64,000 bases of DNA from CAVQEG01 sp963711465. Its GTDB lineage: Bacteria; Bacteroidota; Ignavibacteria; OLB7. The notes beneath the pieces are model-generated. The model had not been told where the DNA came from, ran no database searches, and saw only the letters and a list, made by a program, of their open reading frames with translations. Location: NCBI GenBank assembly GCA_963711465.1, contig CAVQEG010000002.1, forward strand, positions 1-64,000, written 5' to 3'. Below, piece by piece: positions 9,327 through 18,482 of the stretch (within the stretch, counting starts at the first letter, position 1; the number at the start of each line of letters is the position of its first letter). The position numbers and the translations under genes are program-made.

Positions 9327-9385
9327 GACAGGGCATCGAATCCCTCGCGCGGGGGCCTCCGAACCGACTGTATCGATGACGACAG

Positions 9386-9421
9386 AACGCCACCGGCGCG
9401 TGATTCCGCGTCGGTGGCGTT
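9386..9421 (+). terminator. intrinsic terminator after the subtilisin gene
   Basis: A 15-base-pair stem (AACGCCACCG and CGCG on the left arm, matching CGCG and CGGTGGCGTT on the right, with one G-U wobble) closes a 6-base loop. It is followed by CGTTATTA. It separates the subtilisin from the repeat protein downstream. Confidence 0.7.
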
Positions 9422-9654
9422 CGTTATTACCCGTAGGGGCATCGTCGGAGCCGCGATCCGGTGGCACCCGTTGCAGGGATAGACGTGGCAAATTCGAACT
9501 GGTATATTGAGGGCTTCGTGCGTCTCGCGTCGAACGAACTGGTCCATCACTCCACCGGATCGTTGCGTCCGATTTTCCTGCAAGCTGCCTCCCCGAGTCC
9601 TGTCCGCTATTGCCGTACTCAACGTCCCAGTACCCAACCGCCCGGAGGTTCCCG

Positions 9655-12600
9655 ATGACCCGTCGGAACACCCTGTCCACGCTGCCGATCGCAATTCTCA
9701 CCCTGATGTTCGCACTGCACGGGGCTGCCCACGCACAGCCGGCGCGCCACGTGATCGGCGAACGCGGCAGGATCGAAGTATCCCCCGTCGTCGTCACGCT
9801 GCGCGATCTGCCGCAGCATCTGCCGTGGGACACGCTCGTTCCCGAAATGGAAGAGGAGACGATTTTCCACGAGGCCGACAACACACCGATCGAAGAGCGG
9901 CTGGCGATCATGAACCGGCTGATACCGGTCGGCGAGGGTGGCGGTCGATGGATCCGCGACGGATCGGTGCGCGCATCGGAGAAGTCGCAGACGCACGTGA
10001 TGAGCGGTCCGACGATCGACCGCACGTTCAACGGGTTGAGCTGGACCGGGTGGTATCCGCCGGACGTGACGCTCGCCGCCAACGGCCGGTTCGTCGTCCA
10101 GGCAACCAATGCGAGTCTGCGCGTGACCGATACCGGGGGCACGCAGCAGAGCAGCACCACGCTGCTGACGTTCTTCTCGAGCGTCTCACCGGCTCGGAAG
10201 GTGTTCGACCCCAAAGTCGCCTACGATGCGGATTCCAACCGCTTCATCGTGCTCGCCGACGCGATCGCCTGGAGCTCGAACGACTCCTCGCAGCTGCTGG
10301 TCGCCGTCAGCCAGACCTCCGATCCCACCGGTTCGTGGAACCTCTACAAGTTCGACGCAACCATCGACGGAACGACCAGCACCACCAACTGGTGCGATTA
10401 CCCCGGACTCGGCTACGACGACGAAGCGATTTATCTGACGGGGAACATGTACAGTTCCACGAACAGTTTCCGCTACGCAAAGGTGCGGATCCTGGACAAG
10501 GCGCGGATGTACGCGGGGCAGTCGGTGACCTGGTTCGACTTCTGGAACATGACCAACTCGAACAACTCGACGGTGTTCACGATCAAGCCGGCGCAGTCGT
10601 TCGGGCAACCCGGGGGCGAATATTTGCTCAACACCAACGCGTTCTCGGCCAACTGGGTGACGCTCTGGAAGATCACCAGTCCGCTGGCGACGACGCCGAC
10701 AATGACGCGGCAGGCGACGCTGTCGGTAGGCAGCTATTCGGCGCCGCCGCAGCCGACGCAGAGCGGCGGTTGCAACACGCTCGACGCCGGTGACTGCCGT
10801 ACCGAGGATGTCGTCTGGCGCGACAGCGTCCTGTACACGGCATGGACGATCGGGACGAACTGGGGCAGCGGCAACGAAGCGGCGATCAAGCTGCTGAAGG
10901 TGAACACGACGACCAGTTCGCTGATCCGCAACATCACCTACGGCGCGCAGGGTTATCACTACTTCTACCCGAACGTCGCGGTCGACGGCTGCGGGCGGCT
11001 GTACATGGTGTTCCACCGCAGCAGTTCCAACGACTACAGCGGCGTCCGCGCGGTGGTCGATCCGTGGATCGACTCGGTCAGTACCGGTTCGCACATCGGC
11101 ACGGCCTGCTATAACATCAGCAACTCGCGCAACCGCTGGGGAGACTACTCGGGCATCTACGCGGCACCGGACGGAAACGTCTGGCTGTCGGGGGAGATCG
11201 CCTCGGCGGGCAACCGGTGGGCGACGAAGATCAGCAGCATCGCCGCGGCGGCCGGAGGCGGTACTCCGCTGTCGGTGCAGGCATCGAGCGATGCGGCCGT
11301 GTGCAACGGCGACACGACGACGATCAGCGTGACCGCCAGCGGCGGACAGGGAACGCTCGCGTACCAGTGGACGCCGGCTGCGGGACTGAGCGCCGTAGAC
11401 ATCGCGTCGCCGTACGCCGCGCCAACGACGACGACCACCTACCGTGTAGCCGTCAGCGATGCCTGCGGAGATGTTGAATTCGACTCGGTCACGGTCTCGG
11501 TCAACCCGCTGCCGCAGCCGGCAATCAGCGGCCCGACCGACGTCTGCGCGCGCTCGGTCGTCGACTACTCCACGCAAAACGACACCGGCGCGGTCTACGC
11601 GTGGCTGCTGACCGGCGGCCAGTTCGTCGGACCGACCGATTCGAGCACCGTCAGTGTGCAATGGGGATCGGCCGGTACCGGAACGCTGCAGCTCACCGAA
11701 CGGATGAACGCATCGGGCTGCGAGGCGACGACGCCAACGCGATCGGTGACGATCAACCCGCTGCCGACGGCCGACGCCGGCTCCGACACCGTCGTCTGCT
11801 CGGCGACACCCGTGACGATCGGAGGAGCGACACCGGCGAGCGGCGGTTCCGGCGGGTACTCCTTCCTCTGGCGCCCCGCCACCGGTCTGAGTTCTGCAAC
11901 CGTCGCCAATCCCATGGCCACCGTCGCTTCGACGACCACCTATGTGCTGACCGTCGTCGACTCCCGGGGATGCAGCGACGTCGACTCGATGACGATTACC
12001 ATCAATCCGGATCTGGTGGCCGACGCCGGACAGGACCGGGCGGTCTGTCCCGGAACGGCAACGGTGCTGGGAACGACGTCGACCGGATCTGGTGGTGACG
12101 GCACCTACACCTACGCATGGGCTCCCTCGACGGGGCTCAACGCGACGGACATCGCCAATCCCGTCGCATCGCCGGCGACTACCTCCAGCTACGTGCTCAC
12201 CGTCACCGACGGACTCGGCTGCATGGCCGTAGACACGATCGTCATCACGGTCGACCCGCCGCTGCACGTCGACGCCGGTCCTGACCGCGAGGTCTGCGCC
12301 GGCGAGCCGATCGACATCGGAGCCGATCAGATCGCCAGCGGCGGCAGCGGCACGTACAGCTACCAGTGGTCACCAGCGGCCGATCTGACGTCGGCCTACG
12401 TCGCGCATCCTACGGCTCGACCGCAGCAGACGACGAACTACGTCGTGCGCGTCAGCGACGCGGCCGGATGCGTTGCCTTCGACACCGTGACGGTGCGCGT
12501 CAGTCCGACGATGACGATCGATGCCGGACAGGACAAGGCGCTCTGTGCCGGTGAGAAGGCAACGATCGGCGGCGCGACTGAGGTCACAGGCGGTACGCCG

Positions 12601-13452
12601 CCGTTCGACTACCAGTGGGCGCCGAGCGAGGGACTGGACGACGCGACGTCGGAGCATCCGACGGCGGGGCCGTCGGGAACGACCACCTACTACCTCACCG
12701 TGACGGATTCGAAGGGATGCACCGCTGCCGACTCGGTGACGGTCACCAGACTGACGGCGATCGCCGTTCAGCTCACTCCGTCTGGCACCGTCTCGACATG
12801 TCAGGGCGACAGCGTGACGATCGAAGCACCGGGTGGGTTCGCCTCCTACCGCTGGACCAACGGTGCGACATCGCGACGCATCACCGTCGCGGACTCGGGC
12901 ACCTACGCGGTCAGCGTGACGACCGCAAGCGGCTGTTCGGCGACATCCGATAGCCTCGTCGTATCGATGCTTCCGACGCCGCCGCGTCCGACCGTCACGC
13001 GCGTGACCGACACGCTGGTGAGTTCGGCCGCCGACACCTACCAGTGGTTCTTCAACGGCAATCCGATTTCAGGAGCGAACGATCGGTGGCTGAAAGTCTC
13101 CGAGGACGGGACCTACTTCGTTCGGGTGGAGAATGAGGAGGGATGCTCGAGCACATCTGATTCGCTGACGGTGATCGTCGCGCGCATCGCGGAAATCGGT
13201 GTGAGCGACTTCTCGGTTCGTCCGAATCCGACCACCGGAATGCTCCAGGTGGAAGCGACGCTCACGGGGGCGATGCCGGTGGAGATCTCGTTGATCAACG
13301 TGTACGGCGAACGTCTGATGCACGTCATGGCACCGCGAACCGCGGGGATGTTCACCCACAGGTTCGACCTCGGCGATCTGCCGTCGGGCATCTACCTGCT
13401 CGAAATCCGCACCGACAAGGGGCGCTGGTTGCAGAAGGTGGTGCGCCAGTAG
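9655..13452 (+). CDS. large T9SS-secreted protein with SprB/PKD-like repeats
   Basis: A 1265-residue protein. The start is fixed by an excellent ribosome-binding site, GGAGG, 6 bases before the ATG at 9655, and by the signal peptide ending in AHAQ. Residues of about 30-530 form a strand-rich domain of unknown family. The region 11260-12790 then encodes five tandem repeats of about 80 residues (DAG-x-D-x-x-x-C, then WxPxxGL, NPxA, TTxYxLTVTD, GC) like the SprB/PKD-type repeats of gliding adhesins. One Ig-like segment and a T9SS sorting domain (FSVRPNPTTGMLQVE to GIYLLEIRT) follow. It is likely a surface-exposed adhesin or cell-surface filament component. The substrate or partner is unknown. 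Confidence 0.85.
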   Translation: MTRRNTLSTLPIAILTLMFALHGAAHAQPARHVIGERGRIEVSPVVVTLRDLPQHLPWDTLVPEMEEETIFHEADNTPIEERLAIMNRLIPVGEGGGRWIRDGSVRASEKSQTHVMSGPTIDRTFNGLSWTGWYPPDVTLAANGRFVVQATNASLRVTDTGGTQQSSTTLLTFFSSVSPARKVFDPKVAYDADSNRFIVLADAIAWSSNDSSQLLVAVSQTSDPTGSWNLYKFDATIDGTTSTTNWCDYPGLGYDDEAIYLTGNMYSSTNSFRYAKVRILDKARMYAGQSVTWFDFWNMTNSNNSTVFTIKPAQSFGQPGGEYLLNTNAFSANWVTLWKITSPLATTPTMTRQATLSVGSYSAPPQPTQSGGCNTLDAGDCRTEDVVWRDSVLYTAWTIGTNWGSGNEAAIKLLKVNTTTSSLIRNITYGAQGYHYFYPNVAVDGCGRLYMVFHRSSSNDYSGVRAVVDPWIDSVSTGSHIGTACYNISNSRNRWGDYSGIYAAPDGNVWLSGEIASAGNRWATKISSIAAAAGGGTPLSVQASSDAAVCNGDTTTISVTASGGQGTLAYQWTPAAGLSAVDIASPYAAPTTTTTYRVAVSDACGDVEFDSVTVSVNPLPQPAISGPTDVCARSVVDYSTQNDTGAVYAWLLTGGQFVGPTDSSTVSVQWGSAGTGTLQLTERMNASGCEATTPTRSVTINPLPTADAGSDTVVCSATPVTIGGATPASGGSGGYSFLWRPATGLSSATVANPMATVASTTTYVLTVVDSRGCSDVDSMTITINPDLVADAGQDRAVCPGTATVLGTTSTGSGGDGTYTYAWAPSTGLNATDIANPVASPATTSSYVLTVTDGLGCMAVDTIVITVDPPLHVDAGPDREVCAGEPIDIGADQIASGGSGTYSYQWSPAADLTSAYVAHPTARPQQTTNYVVRVSDAAGCVAFDTVTVRVSPTMTIDAGQDKALCAGEKATIGGATEVTGGTPPFDYQWAPSEGLDDATSEHPTAGPSGTTTYYLTVTDSKGCTAADSVTVTRLTAIAVQLTPSGTVSTCQGDSVTIEAPGGFASYRWTNGATSRRITVADSGTYAVSVTTASGCSATSDSLVVSMLPTPPRPTVTRVTDTLVSSAADTYQWFFNGNPISGANDRWLKVSEDGTYFVRVENEEGCSSTSDSLTVIVARIAEIGVSDFSVRPNPTTGMLQVEATLTGAMPVEISLINVYGERLMHVMAPRTAGMFTHRFDLGDLPSGIYLLEIRTDKGRWLQKVVRQ

Positions 13453-13454
13453 AT

Positions 13455-13472
13455 CAGGGTGAATTCTCCCTG
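13455..13472. terminator. short stem-loop between convergent genes
   Basis: CAGGGTGAATTCTCCCTG is palindromic apart from one T-T mismatch on each arm. It lies in the 29-base gap between two converging genes, where it could serve both as a terminator. No T-tract is present. Confidence 0.3.
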
Positions 13473-13481
13473 TCCCCCCGG

Positions 13482-15818
13482 CTATCGACGAAGTACGACC
13501 GGACGGACGAACCGATTGCCGCGGTAATCGACGACGACGGTGTAGTACCCGTCGGGCAGATCTTCCGTGTCGAATGACACCGCTGTTCCCGATGACCGCT
13601 TCACTGTGCGTCCAAGCAGATCGACGAGCGAGAATTCCGCCCGTGCCGTCGCGTCCTGCAGGCGAACCGAGAGCCGGCTGGTGAACGGATTCGGCCCGGC
13701 AATCAGACGAATTCCCCCGTCGTCGGTCGGGTCCTCGACGTGTGCCTGCGACGCGCTGGCACCGAACACGCGCAGGTTGTCGATCTTGATGCCGTCGAAA
13801 ATCTCCGGCGTACCGAGATGCACCGCGCGCATCGAGAACCGCAGGTAGATGTCGCTCCCTGCGTAGTCATCCAGTCGTGCCGTGTAGCGCTGCCAGCCAT
13901 CGCCGTCGCCTCGCATACGGTTGCGAACCGAATCCGGGTCCGCGTACTGCACTTGCAGCCGGTCGCACTGCACCGGATGCCATTCGGATTCCCCGGCCCG
14001 CCTGACTTCCACCTCTCCCTCCTGTCCGTGCGCCATCACCTCGAAGCGCGCGTCGAACTGCAGATCGACCGCATCGAACGACCGCAGCGAAATCGGTACG
14101 GCGGTCTCCGCGGCGTTGAACTCCGCACTCGAGGATGTCGGCTGATACGGTCCTCCGGGACTGTCGCTCAATACACCACCATGGCCATCGACCGATTCTA
14201 TGCCCCACGTATCGCACACCCACTTCGACGCGTCGTCGCAGTCGTCGCTGAACAGTGGTGTGGTCGATCGGATGATCGGCGCGGCGTGGTAGTGGTTCTC
14301 CAGTCCGTCGAATGCCAGCGTGAGATCGACGTCGAGCCGGACGGGACCGAAGCGGAGCAGCGTATCGGGCACCGGGATGTCGACCTCGTTGGATTGCTGC
14401 GGCGCGAGCGCCGGCAGCGTGATCGTTCCCCCGAGCGCGCGCGCCGTCACTGATGCACCGGCTGCCAGCGGCATCCGTCCGATGTTCCGCACGACGACGT
14501 GGAGCATCGTACCATGCCCGGACTCCACCGACGACACCGATTCCACACGGGGCCACGAACCTGCCACCTCGGCGACGAAGCGGTGGGCGGGCAGCATCTG
14601 CTGCGCCAGTGGGACGATGCGGTCGGGATAGGGCCAGAAGCCGTCATAGTCGGTGCCGATCTCCGGCGCAATGGCGATGATGGTGTCGCTCTCCGACTGG
14701 CCGTCGCCGCGGAACATCCATTCCTCCGCGGTGCCGCGGGCTTCGTATCCGACACACACGAGCGGTCCTCCGGCCGCGTACCCGCATGTGGCGGCCGCGG
14801 CGTGGACGAGTACGCGGGAGTATTGGGCCGCCGAGGTCGGCGCGACGTCGTCGAAGGGTTCGATGATCACATTGCCGAACGTGTGCTGATCGAACGCGAC
14901 GCTGAAGCGGTGGACGAGGCAGAAGTCCCTGATCGCGCGCGACTCGGGTTCGGAGAACGGCCCGGTGCCGCGATACTGGCTGGAACCCGGCGCGTCGCTC
15001 GATCCGCCGGAGAGGGCATTCCACGAATCGGGCGGCCCGAAATTCCGATTCAGATCGACTCCGCTGTCTCCGTTCGCGCGCATGTTGCGTCGCCACAGAC
15101 CACCACCGTCCGGCCACAGCTTCAGGTTGTAGGCATAGCCATCGGGATTGACCAGCGGTACGAACCAGAGCACGCGATGCTCCAGAAGCCACGTCGCGTC
15201 CGGGTCGACCCCGTAGTCATCGAGCAGCGACCACATCGTGTAGACGAGCGTGGTCATCGCCGCCGGTTCACGAGCGTGAATCATCCCGGTGTAGAGCGCT
15301 TCTGCGGCAGTGGTATCATCGGTGGCGACGGCGGAGATGCGGACCGCTCTGATGTCGCGCCCTTCGACGCTCGTGCCGATCGAGACCGGTGCGGAGGCGA
15401 GTTGCGGAAACCGCTGGTGCATGGCGGAAAGCGCTGCCTCGAGTTCGTCGATCGTGTACTCACCGAGCACCGATCCGAGCGAGAAGTTCGCCGGAACGCT
15501 ACCGACGACGGGCCGCGCGGCGATGAGCGAGCGCCATCCCGACGCCCGTGCGACGTAGTAGTCCTCGACGTCCTCCACAAGCACACGAACACGCAGTCCC
15601 GTCGCCCGGATGCTCCTGATGCTGTCGGCCGGCACGACCAGCTCGACTCCGTCGCGGTCGGCCATGGCGTGTTCGACACCGAGATCGGCGACGACGCGGG
15701 CGATCTGCGCCGCGCTGCCACCAAGGGCGACGAGCGAGTGATGGCCGCGCTCCTGCGCCATGCCGCAGACGGACGCAGCGACGAACAACAGCAACGAGCA
15801 GAGGACGGAACGTGACAT
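13482..15818 (-). CDS. zinc carboxypeptidase (M14) with T9SS sorting domain
   Basis: A 778-residue secreted metallopeptidase. It has a signal peptide (LCSLLLFVAASVCGMAQ), a propeptide-like region, then an M14 catalytic domain at about 115-420. Zinc ligands are His181 and Glu184 (HARE) and His312 (DQHTFG). The DLNRNFG substrate-binding motif and the general base Glu386 (APEIGTD) are present. A jelly-roll-like segment (about 540-690) resembles those of other secreted peptidases. The T9SS domain (LIAGPNPFTSRLSVRL to YYTVVVDYRG) closes the protein. The start at 15818 gives a normal signal peptide; an upstream in-frame GTG at 15863 would lengthen it. It should remove C-terminal residues from extracellular peptides, complementing the nearby subtilisins. 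Confidence 0.92.
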   Translation of the reverse strand: MSRSVLCSLLLFVAASVCGMAQERGHHSLVALGGSAAQIARVVADLGVEHAMADRDGVELVVPADSIRSIRATGLRVRVLVEDVEDYYVARASGWRSLIAARPVVGSVPANFSLGSVLGEYTIDELEAALSAMHQRFPQLASAPVSIGTSVEGRDIRAVRISAVATDDTTAAEALYTGMIHAREPAAMTTLVYTMWSLLDDYGVDPDATWLLEHRVLWFVPLVNPDGYAYNLKLWPDGGGLWRRNMRANGDSGVDLNRNFGPPDSWNALSGGSSDAPGSSQYRGTGPFSEPESRAIRDFCLVHRFSVAFDQHTFGNVIIEPFDDVAPTSAAQYSRVLVHAAAATCGYAAGGPLVCVGYEARGTAEEWMFRGDGQSESDTIIAIAPEIGTDYDGFWPYPDRIVPLAQQMLPAHRFVAEVAGSWPRVESVSSVESGHGTMLHVVVRNIGRMPLAAGASVTARALGGTITLPALAPQQSNEVDIPVPDTLLRFGPVRLDVDLTLAFDGLENHYHAAPIIRSTTPLFSDDCDDASKWVCDTWGIESVDGHGGVLSDSPGGPYQPTSSSAEFNAAETAVPISLRSFDAVDLQFDARFEVMAHGQEGEVEVRRAGESEWHPVQCDRLQVQYADPDSVRNRMRGDGDGWQRYTARLDDYAGSDIYLRFSMRAVHLGTPEIFDGIKIDNLRVFGASASQAHVEDPTDDGGIRLIAGPNPFTSRLSVRLQDATARAEFSLVDLLGRTVKRSSGTAVSFDTEDLPDGYYTVVVDYRGNRFVRPVVLRR

Positions 15819-15935
15819 TGCGGAACAGGGGTCGGTGTTGGGGACAGCTGACAAACTTCGCACGCACGGCGCCGGGATTCAACAGCAACGACATCCGAGG
15901 GGGCCCCGTCGCGAAGTCGCCCCGACCGAGATTCG

Positions 15936-15943
15936 TATGTTTG
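15936..15943 (+). promoter_or_regulatory. -7 promoter box TATGTTTG
   Basis: An exact match to the Bacteroidota -7 consensus TAnnTTTG, 29 bases before the enoyl-CoA hydratase start. No TTG is seen 19-21 bases upstream, so the -33 element is weak or absent. Confidence 0.35.
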
Positions 15944-15971
15944 GCGTCTGTCCTGAACCGAACGACCCGTT

Positions 15972-16745
15972 ATGCCCGAACACATCATCGTGACCCGACA
16001 CGATGGCCTGATCGCCACCGTGCAGCTGAATCGTCCGAAGGTGCTCAACGCGCTGAATCTGCAGCTCATGGTGGAGCTGGTCGAGTCCCTCGAGGAACTC
16101 GACGCCGACGACGCGGTGCGCTGCATCGTGATCCACGGCAGCGAGCGTGCCTTCGCCGCGGGTGCCGACATCACCGAGATGGCCGACGCTTCTGCGATCG
16201 ACATGCTGACCCGCGATCAGTTCACGCGGTGGGATCGCATACGAAGGGTCAGAACTCCCATGATCGCCGCGGTCAGCGGCGTGGCGCTCGGTGGCGGCTG
16301 CGAGCTGACGATGATCTGCGACATGATCGTCGCATCGGAGACGGCGAGATTCGGCCAGCCGGAGATCAACATCGGCGTCATGCCGGGCGCCGGCGGCACG
16401 CAGCGCCTGACACGCGCGGTCGGCAAGGCGCTCGCCATGGAAATGGTGCTCACCGGCCGCATGATCACTGCCGAGGAGGCGCTCGCCGCAGGACTGATCA
16501 ATCGCATCGTCCCGGTCGAATTCTACCTCGACTCGGCCATGACGCTCGCCCGTGAGGTCGCCGCCCGCCCACCGATCTCCGCACGCCTTGCCAAGGAGTC
16601 CGTCCTCAAATCCTTCGACACGACCATCAACGACGGACTGGAATTCGAACGGAAGAATTTCTACCTGCTCTTCGCCACCGAGGACATGCGCGAGGGCATG
16701 GAGGCGTTCCTCCAGAAGCGCCGACCCGAGTGGAAGGGACGGTGA
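15972..16745 (+). CDS. enoyl-CoA hydratase/isomerase (crotonase family)
   Basis: A 257-residue crotonase-fold enzyme, the usual length. The CoA-binding/oxyanion region AAGADITEM, the GGGCEL motif with the first catalytic Glu and PEINIGVMPGAGGTQRL with the second are all present. This favours a true short-chain enoyl-CoA hydratase that hydrates trans-2-enoyl-CoA to 3-hydroxyacyl-CoA. It heads a same-strand cluster with a PaaG-like crotonase and a 3-hydroxyacyl-CoA dehydrogenase, consistent with beta-oxidation or a phenylacetate/amino-acid catabolic route. The ribosome-binding site is poor. Confidence 0.92.
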   Translation: MPEHIIVTRHDGLIATVQLNRPKVLNALNLQLMVELVESLEELDADDAVRCIVIHGSERAFAAGADITEMADASAIDMLTRDQFTRWDRIRRVRTPMIAAVSGVALGGGCELTMICDMIVASETARFGQPEINIGVMPGAGGTQRLTRAVGKALAMEMVLTGRMITAEEALAAGLINRIVPVEFYLDSAMTLAREVAARPPISARLAKESVLKSFDTTINDGLEFERKNFYLLFATEDMREGMEAFLQKRRPEWKGR

Positions 16746-16767
16746 GCGACGCATCACGATCATTACG

Positions 16768-17553
16768 ATGACCTTCGACACGATACTCTACGAGCTCGCC
16801 GACGGCGTGCTCACCATCACGCTCAACCGCCCGGAGAGCTACAACGCCGCCAACGAACAGTTGACGACCGATCTGCAGGAGGCGCTCAAGAGCGCCTCAC
16901 GTGACGAAGCGGTGCGGGCGGTGGTGCTCACCGGTGCCGGCAAGGCCTTCTGCTCCGGCCAGGATCTCAAGGAGGCCCCAGAGCCGGGTGCGCGCCGTTC
17001 GCTGGCGGATTCACTCCAGCGGCGATACAACCCGATCATCCGTCGCATCACGACGATGCCCAGGCCGGTGATCGCCGCGATCAACGGCGTCGCTGCGGGC
17101 GCCGGCTGCTCCCTCGCCCTCGCGTGCGATCTGCGCATCGCCTCCAGGGAGGCCTACCTCCTGCAGGCCTTCGTGCGGATCGGTCTCGTTCCGGATTCCG
17201 GCTCGAGCCACTTCCTCGTCCGTCAGGTCGGGTATGCACGTGCCTTCGAGATCGCCTCGCTCGGCGAGAAGATCAGCGCTGAGAAGGCGGCCGACGTGGG
17301 ACTGGTCAATGAGGTGGTCGCCCCCGAGGCGCTCATGGATCGGGCGATGGAGCTGGCGCGGCACTATGCGCAGGGCCCGACCCGTGCCTACGGGTACATC
17401 AAGAAGATGCTGCACCGTGCCGAACACACCTCGCTCGACGAGGCGCTCGACTACGAGGTGTTCATGCAGGAGGCCGCCGGACGCACCGAGGACTACGGCG
17501 AAGGTGTCAGGGCGTTCGTCGAGAAGCGGAAGCCGGAATTCCGCGGGAAGTAG
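16768..17553 (+). CDS. PaaG-like enoyl-CoA hydratase/isomerase
   Basis: A 261-residue crotonase-family protein. CSGQDLKE and NGVAAGAGCSLALACDLRIAS place it in the family. The segment IGLVPDSGSSHFLVRQVG has Asp rather than Glu at the second catalytic site, as in PaaG, the 1,2-epoxyphenylacetyl-CoA isomerase. It starts 22 bases after the preceding crotonase gene. No other paa genes (paaABCDE, paaK, paaZ) are in the window, so phenylacetate degradation is only one option. A generic delta-isomerase role in fatty-acid oxidation is also possible. Confidence 0.85.
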   Translation: MTFDTILYELADGVLTITLNRPESYNAANEQLTTDLQEALKSASRDEAVRAVVLTGAGKAFCSGQDLKEAPEPGARRSLADSLQRRYNPIIRRITTMPRPVIAAINGVAAGAGCSLALACDLRIASREAYLLQAFVRIGLVPDSGSSHFLVRQVGYARAFEIASLGEKISAEKAADVGLVNEVVAPEALMDRAMELARHYAQGPTRAYGYIKKMLHRAEHTSLDEALDYEVFMQEAAGRTEDYGEGVRAFVEKRKPEFRGK

Positions 17554-17597
17554 TGCCGTCGATCGATATGGAGCCGAATTCACATTCAACCCCTGCA

Positions 17598-18449
17598 ATG
17601 ACTGAATCCTTTGGAGTCTGCGGAGCCGGTACGATGGGTTCCGGAATTGCCTACGCGGCCGCAATGGCCGGATACGACGTGGTGCTCTTCGATGTCTCGG
17701 TCGACGCGCTGAAGCGTGGCGCCGAGCGCGTCGCGACGTTCGTCGCCGGCGGCGTCGAACGCGGAAAGATCAGCCAGGCGGATGCGGGGGAGATTCGCGG
17801 CCGCGTGCGGACGACGACCGATCTGGAGGACTTCGCGCACACGGTGATCGCCGTCGAGGCCGTCGTCGAACGGCTCGAGGTCAAGCGGGAGCTGTTCTCA
17901 CGACTCGAATCGATCGTCTCCGACAGCACGGTTCTCGCCACCAACACCTCCTCCCTTGCGGTCACCGCCATCGCGGCAACGCTCGATCGACCCGAGCGCG
18001 TGGTGGGTATGCACTTCTTCAACCCGGCGCACATCATGAAGCTGGTGGAGGTGATTCAGGGAGCGCGAACCTCCGACGGGGTCGTCGCGCGGACAGTGGA
18101 GATCTGCCGAAGACTCGGAAAGTCACCGGCTTCGGCGAAGGACACGCCGGGATTCATCGTCAACCGGGTCGCCCGCAACTTCTACGGCGAGGCGTTGCGA
18201 ATTCTCGGCGAAGGCGCCGCGACGCACGATCAGATCGACCGCTGTCTGCGGGCCATCGGATTCCGCATGGGTCCGTTCGAACTGATGGATCTGATCGGCA
18301 TCGACGTGAATCTGGCCGTCACCGAATCGGTCTACGCGCAGTACTTCCAGGAACCCCGTTTCCGGCCCCACCTCATCCAGCAGAAAATGGTGGAATCCGG
18401 ACAGCTCGGACGGAAGTCGGGCGGTGGGTTCTATCGCGAGGAATCCTGA
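17598..18449 (+). CDS. 3-hydroxyacyl-CoA (3-hydroxybutyryl-CoA) dehydrogenase
   Basis: A 283-residue NAD-dependent dehydrogenase of the normal family length. The Rossmann motif GAGTMGSGIA opens the protein. The catalytic His is in MHFFNPAHIMKLVEVI, and the C-terminal domain has DTPGFIVNRVARNFYGEAL. It oxidises 3-hydroxyacyl-CoA to 3-oxoacyl-CoA, the step after the hydratases encoded just upstream. The ATG at 17598 aligns with family N-termini. A GTG at 17553, overlapping the previous stop, would add 15 unlikely residues. Confidence 0.93.
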   Translation: MTESFGVCGAGTMGSGIAYAAAMAGYDVVLFDVSVDALKRGAERVATFVAGGVERGKISQADAGEIRGRVRTTTDLEDFAHTVIAVEAVVERLEVKRELFSRLESIVSDSTVLATNTSSLAVTAIAATLDRPERVVGMHFFNPAHIMKLVEVIQGARTSDGVVARTVEICRRLGKSPASAKDTPGFIVNRVARNFYGEALRILGEGAATHDQIDRCLRAIGFRMGPFELMDLIGIDVNLAVTESVYAQYFQEPRFRPHLIQQKMVESGQLGRKSGGGFYREES

Positions 18450-18482
18450 GGCGCCGATCCGTCCCGGTGCCTCGAGCCGAAC

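Larger units (their letters stand above)
9289..9654. other. intergenic region with palindrome and terminator
   Basis: This 366-base gap between two T9SS cargo genes holds no convincing gene. It contains a 22-base perfect palindrome and a strong stem-loop terminator, both listed separately. A promoter-like TATATTG at 9503-9509 lies ahead of the next gene, without a clear -33 box. Confidence 0.5.

Noticed and set aside
10186..12267. Long antisense open frame over the SprB-like repeat gene
   Set aside because: It mirrors the repeat codons, is rich in Arg/Asp and shows no domain. The sense frame has a ribosome-binding site, signal peptide and sorting domain.
14499..15815. Open frame antisense to the carboxypeptidase
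   Set aside because: The minus-strand frame contains all catalytic motifs of M14; the opposite frame shows none of any family.
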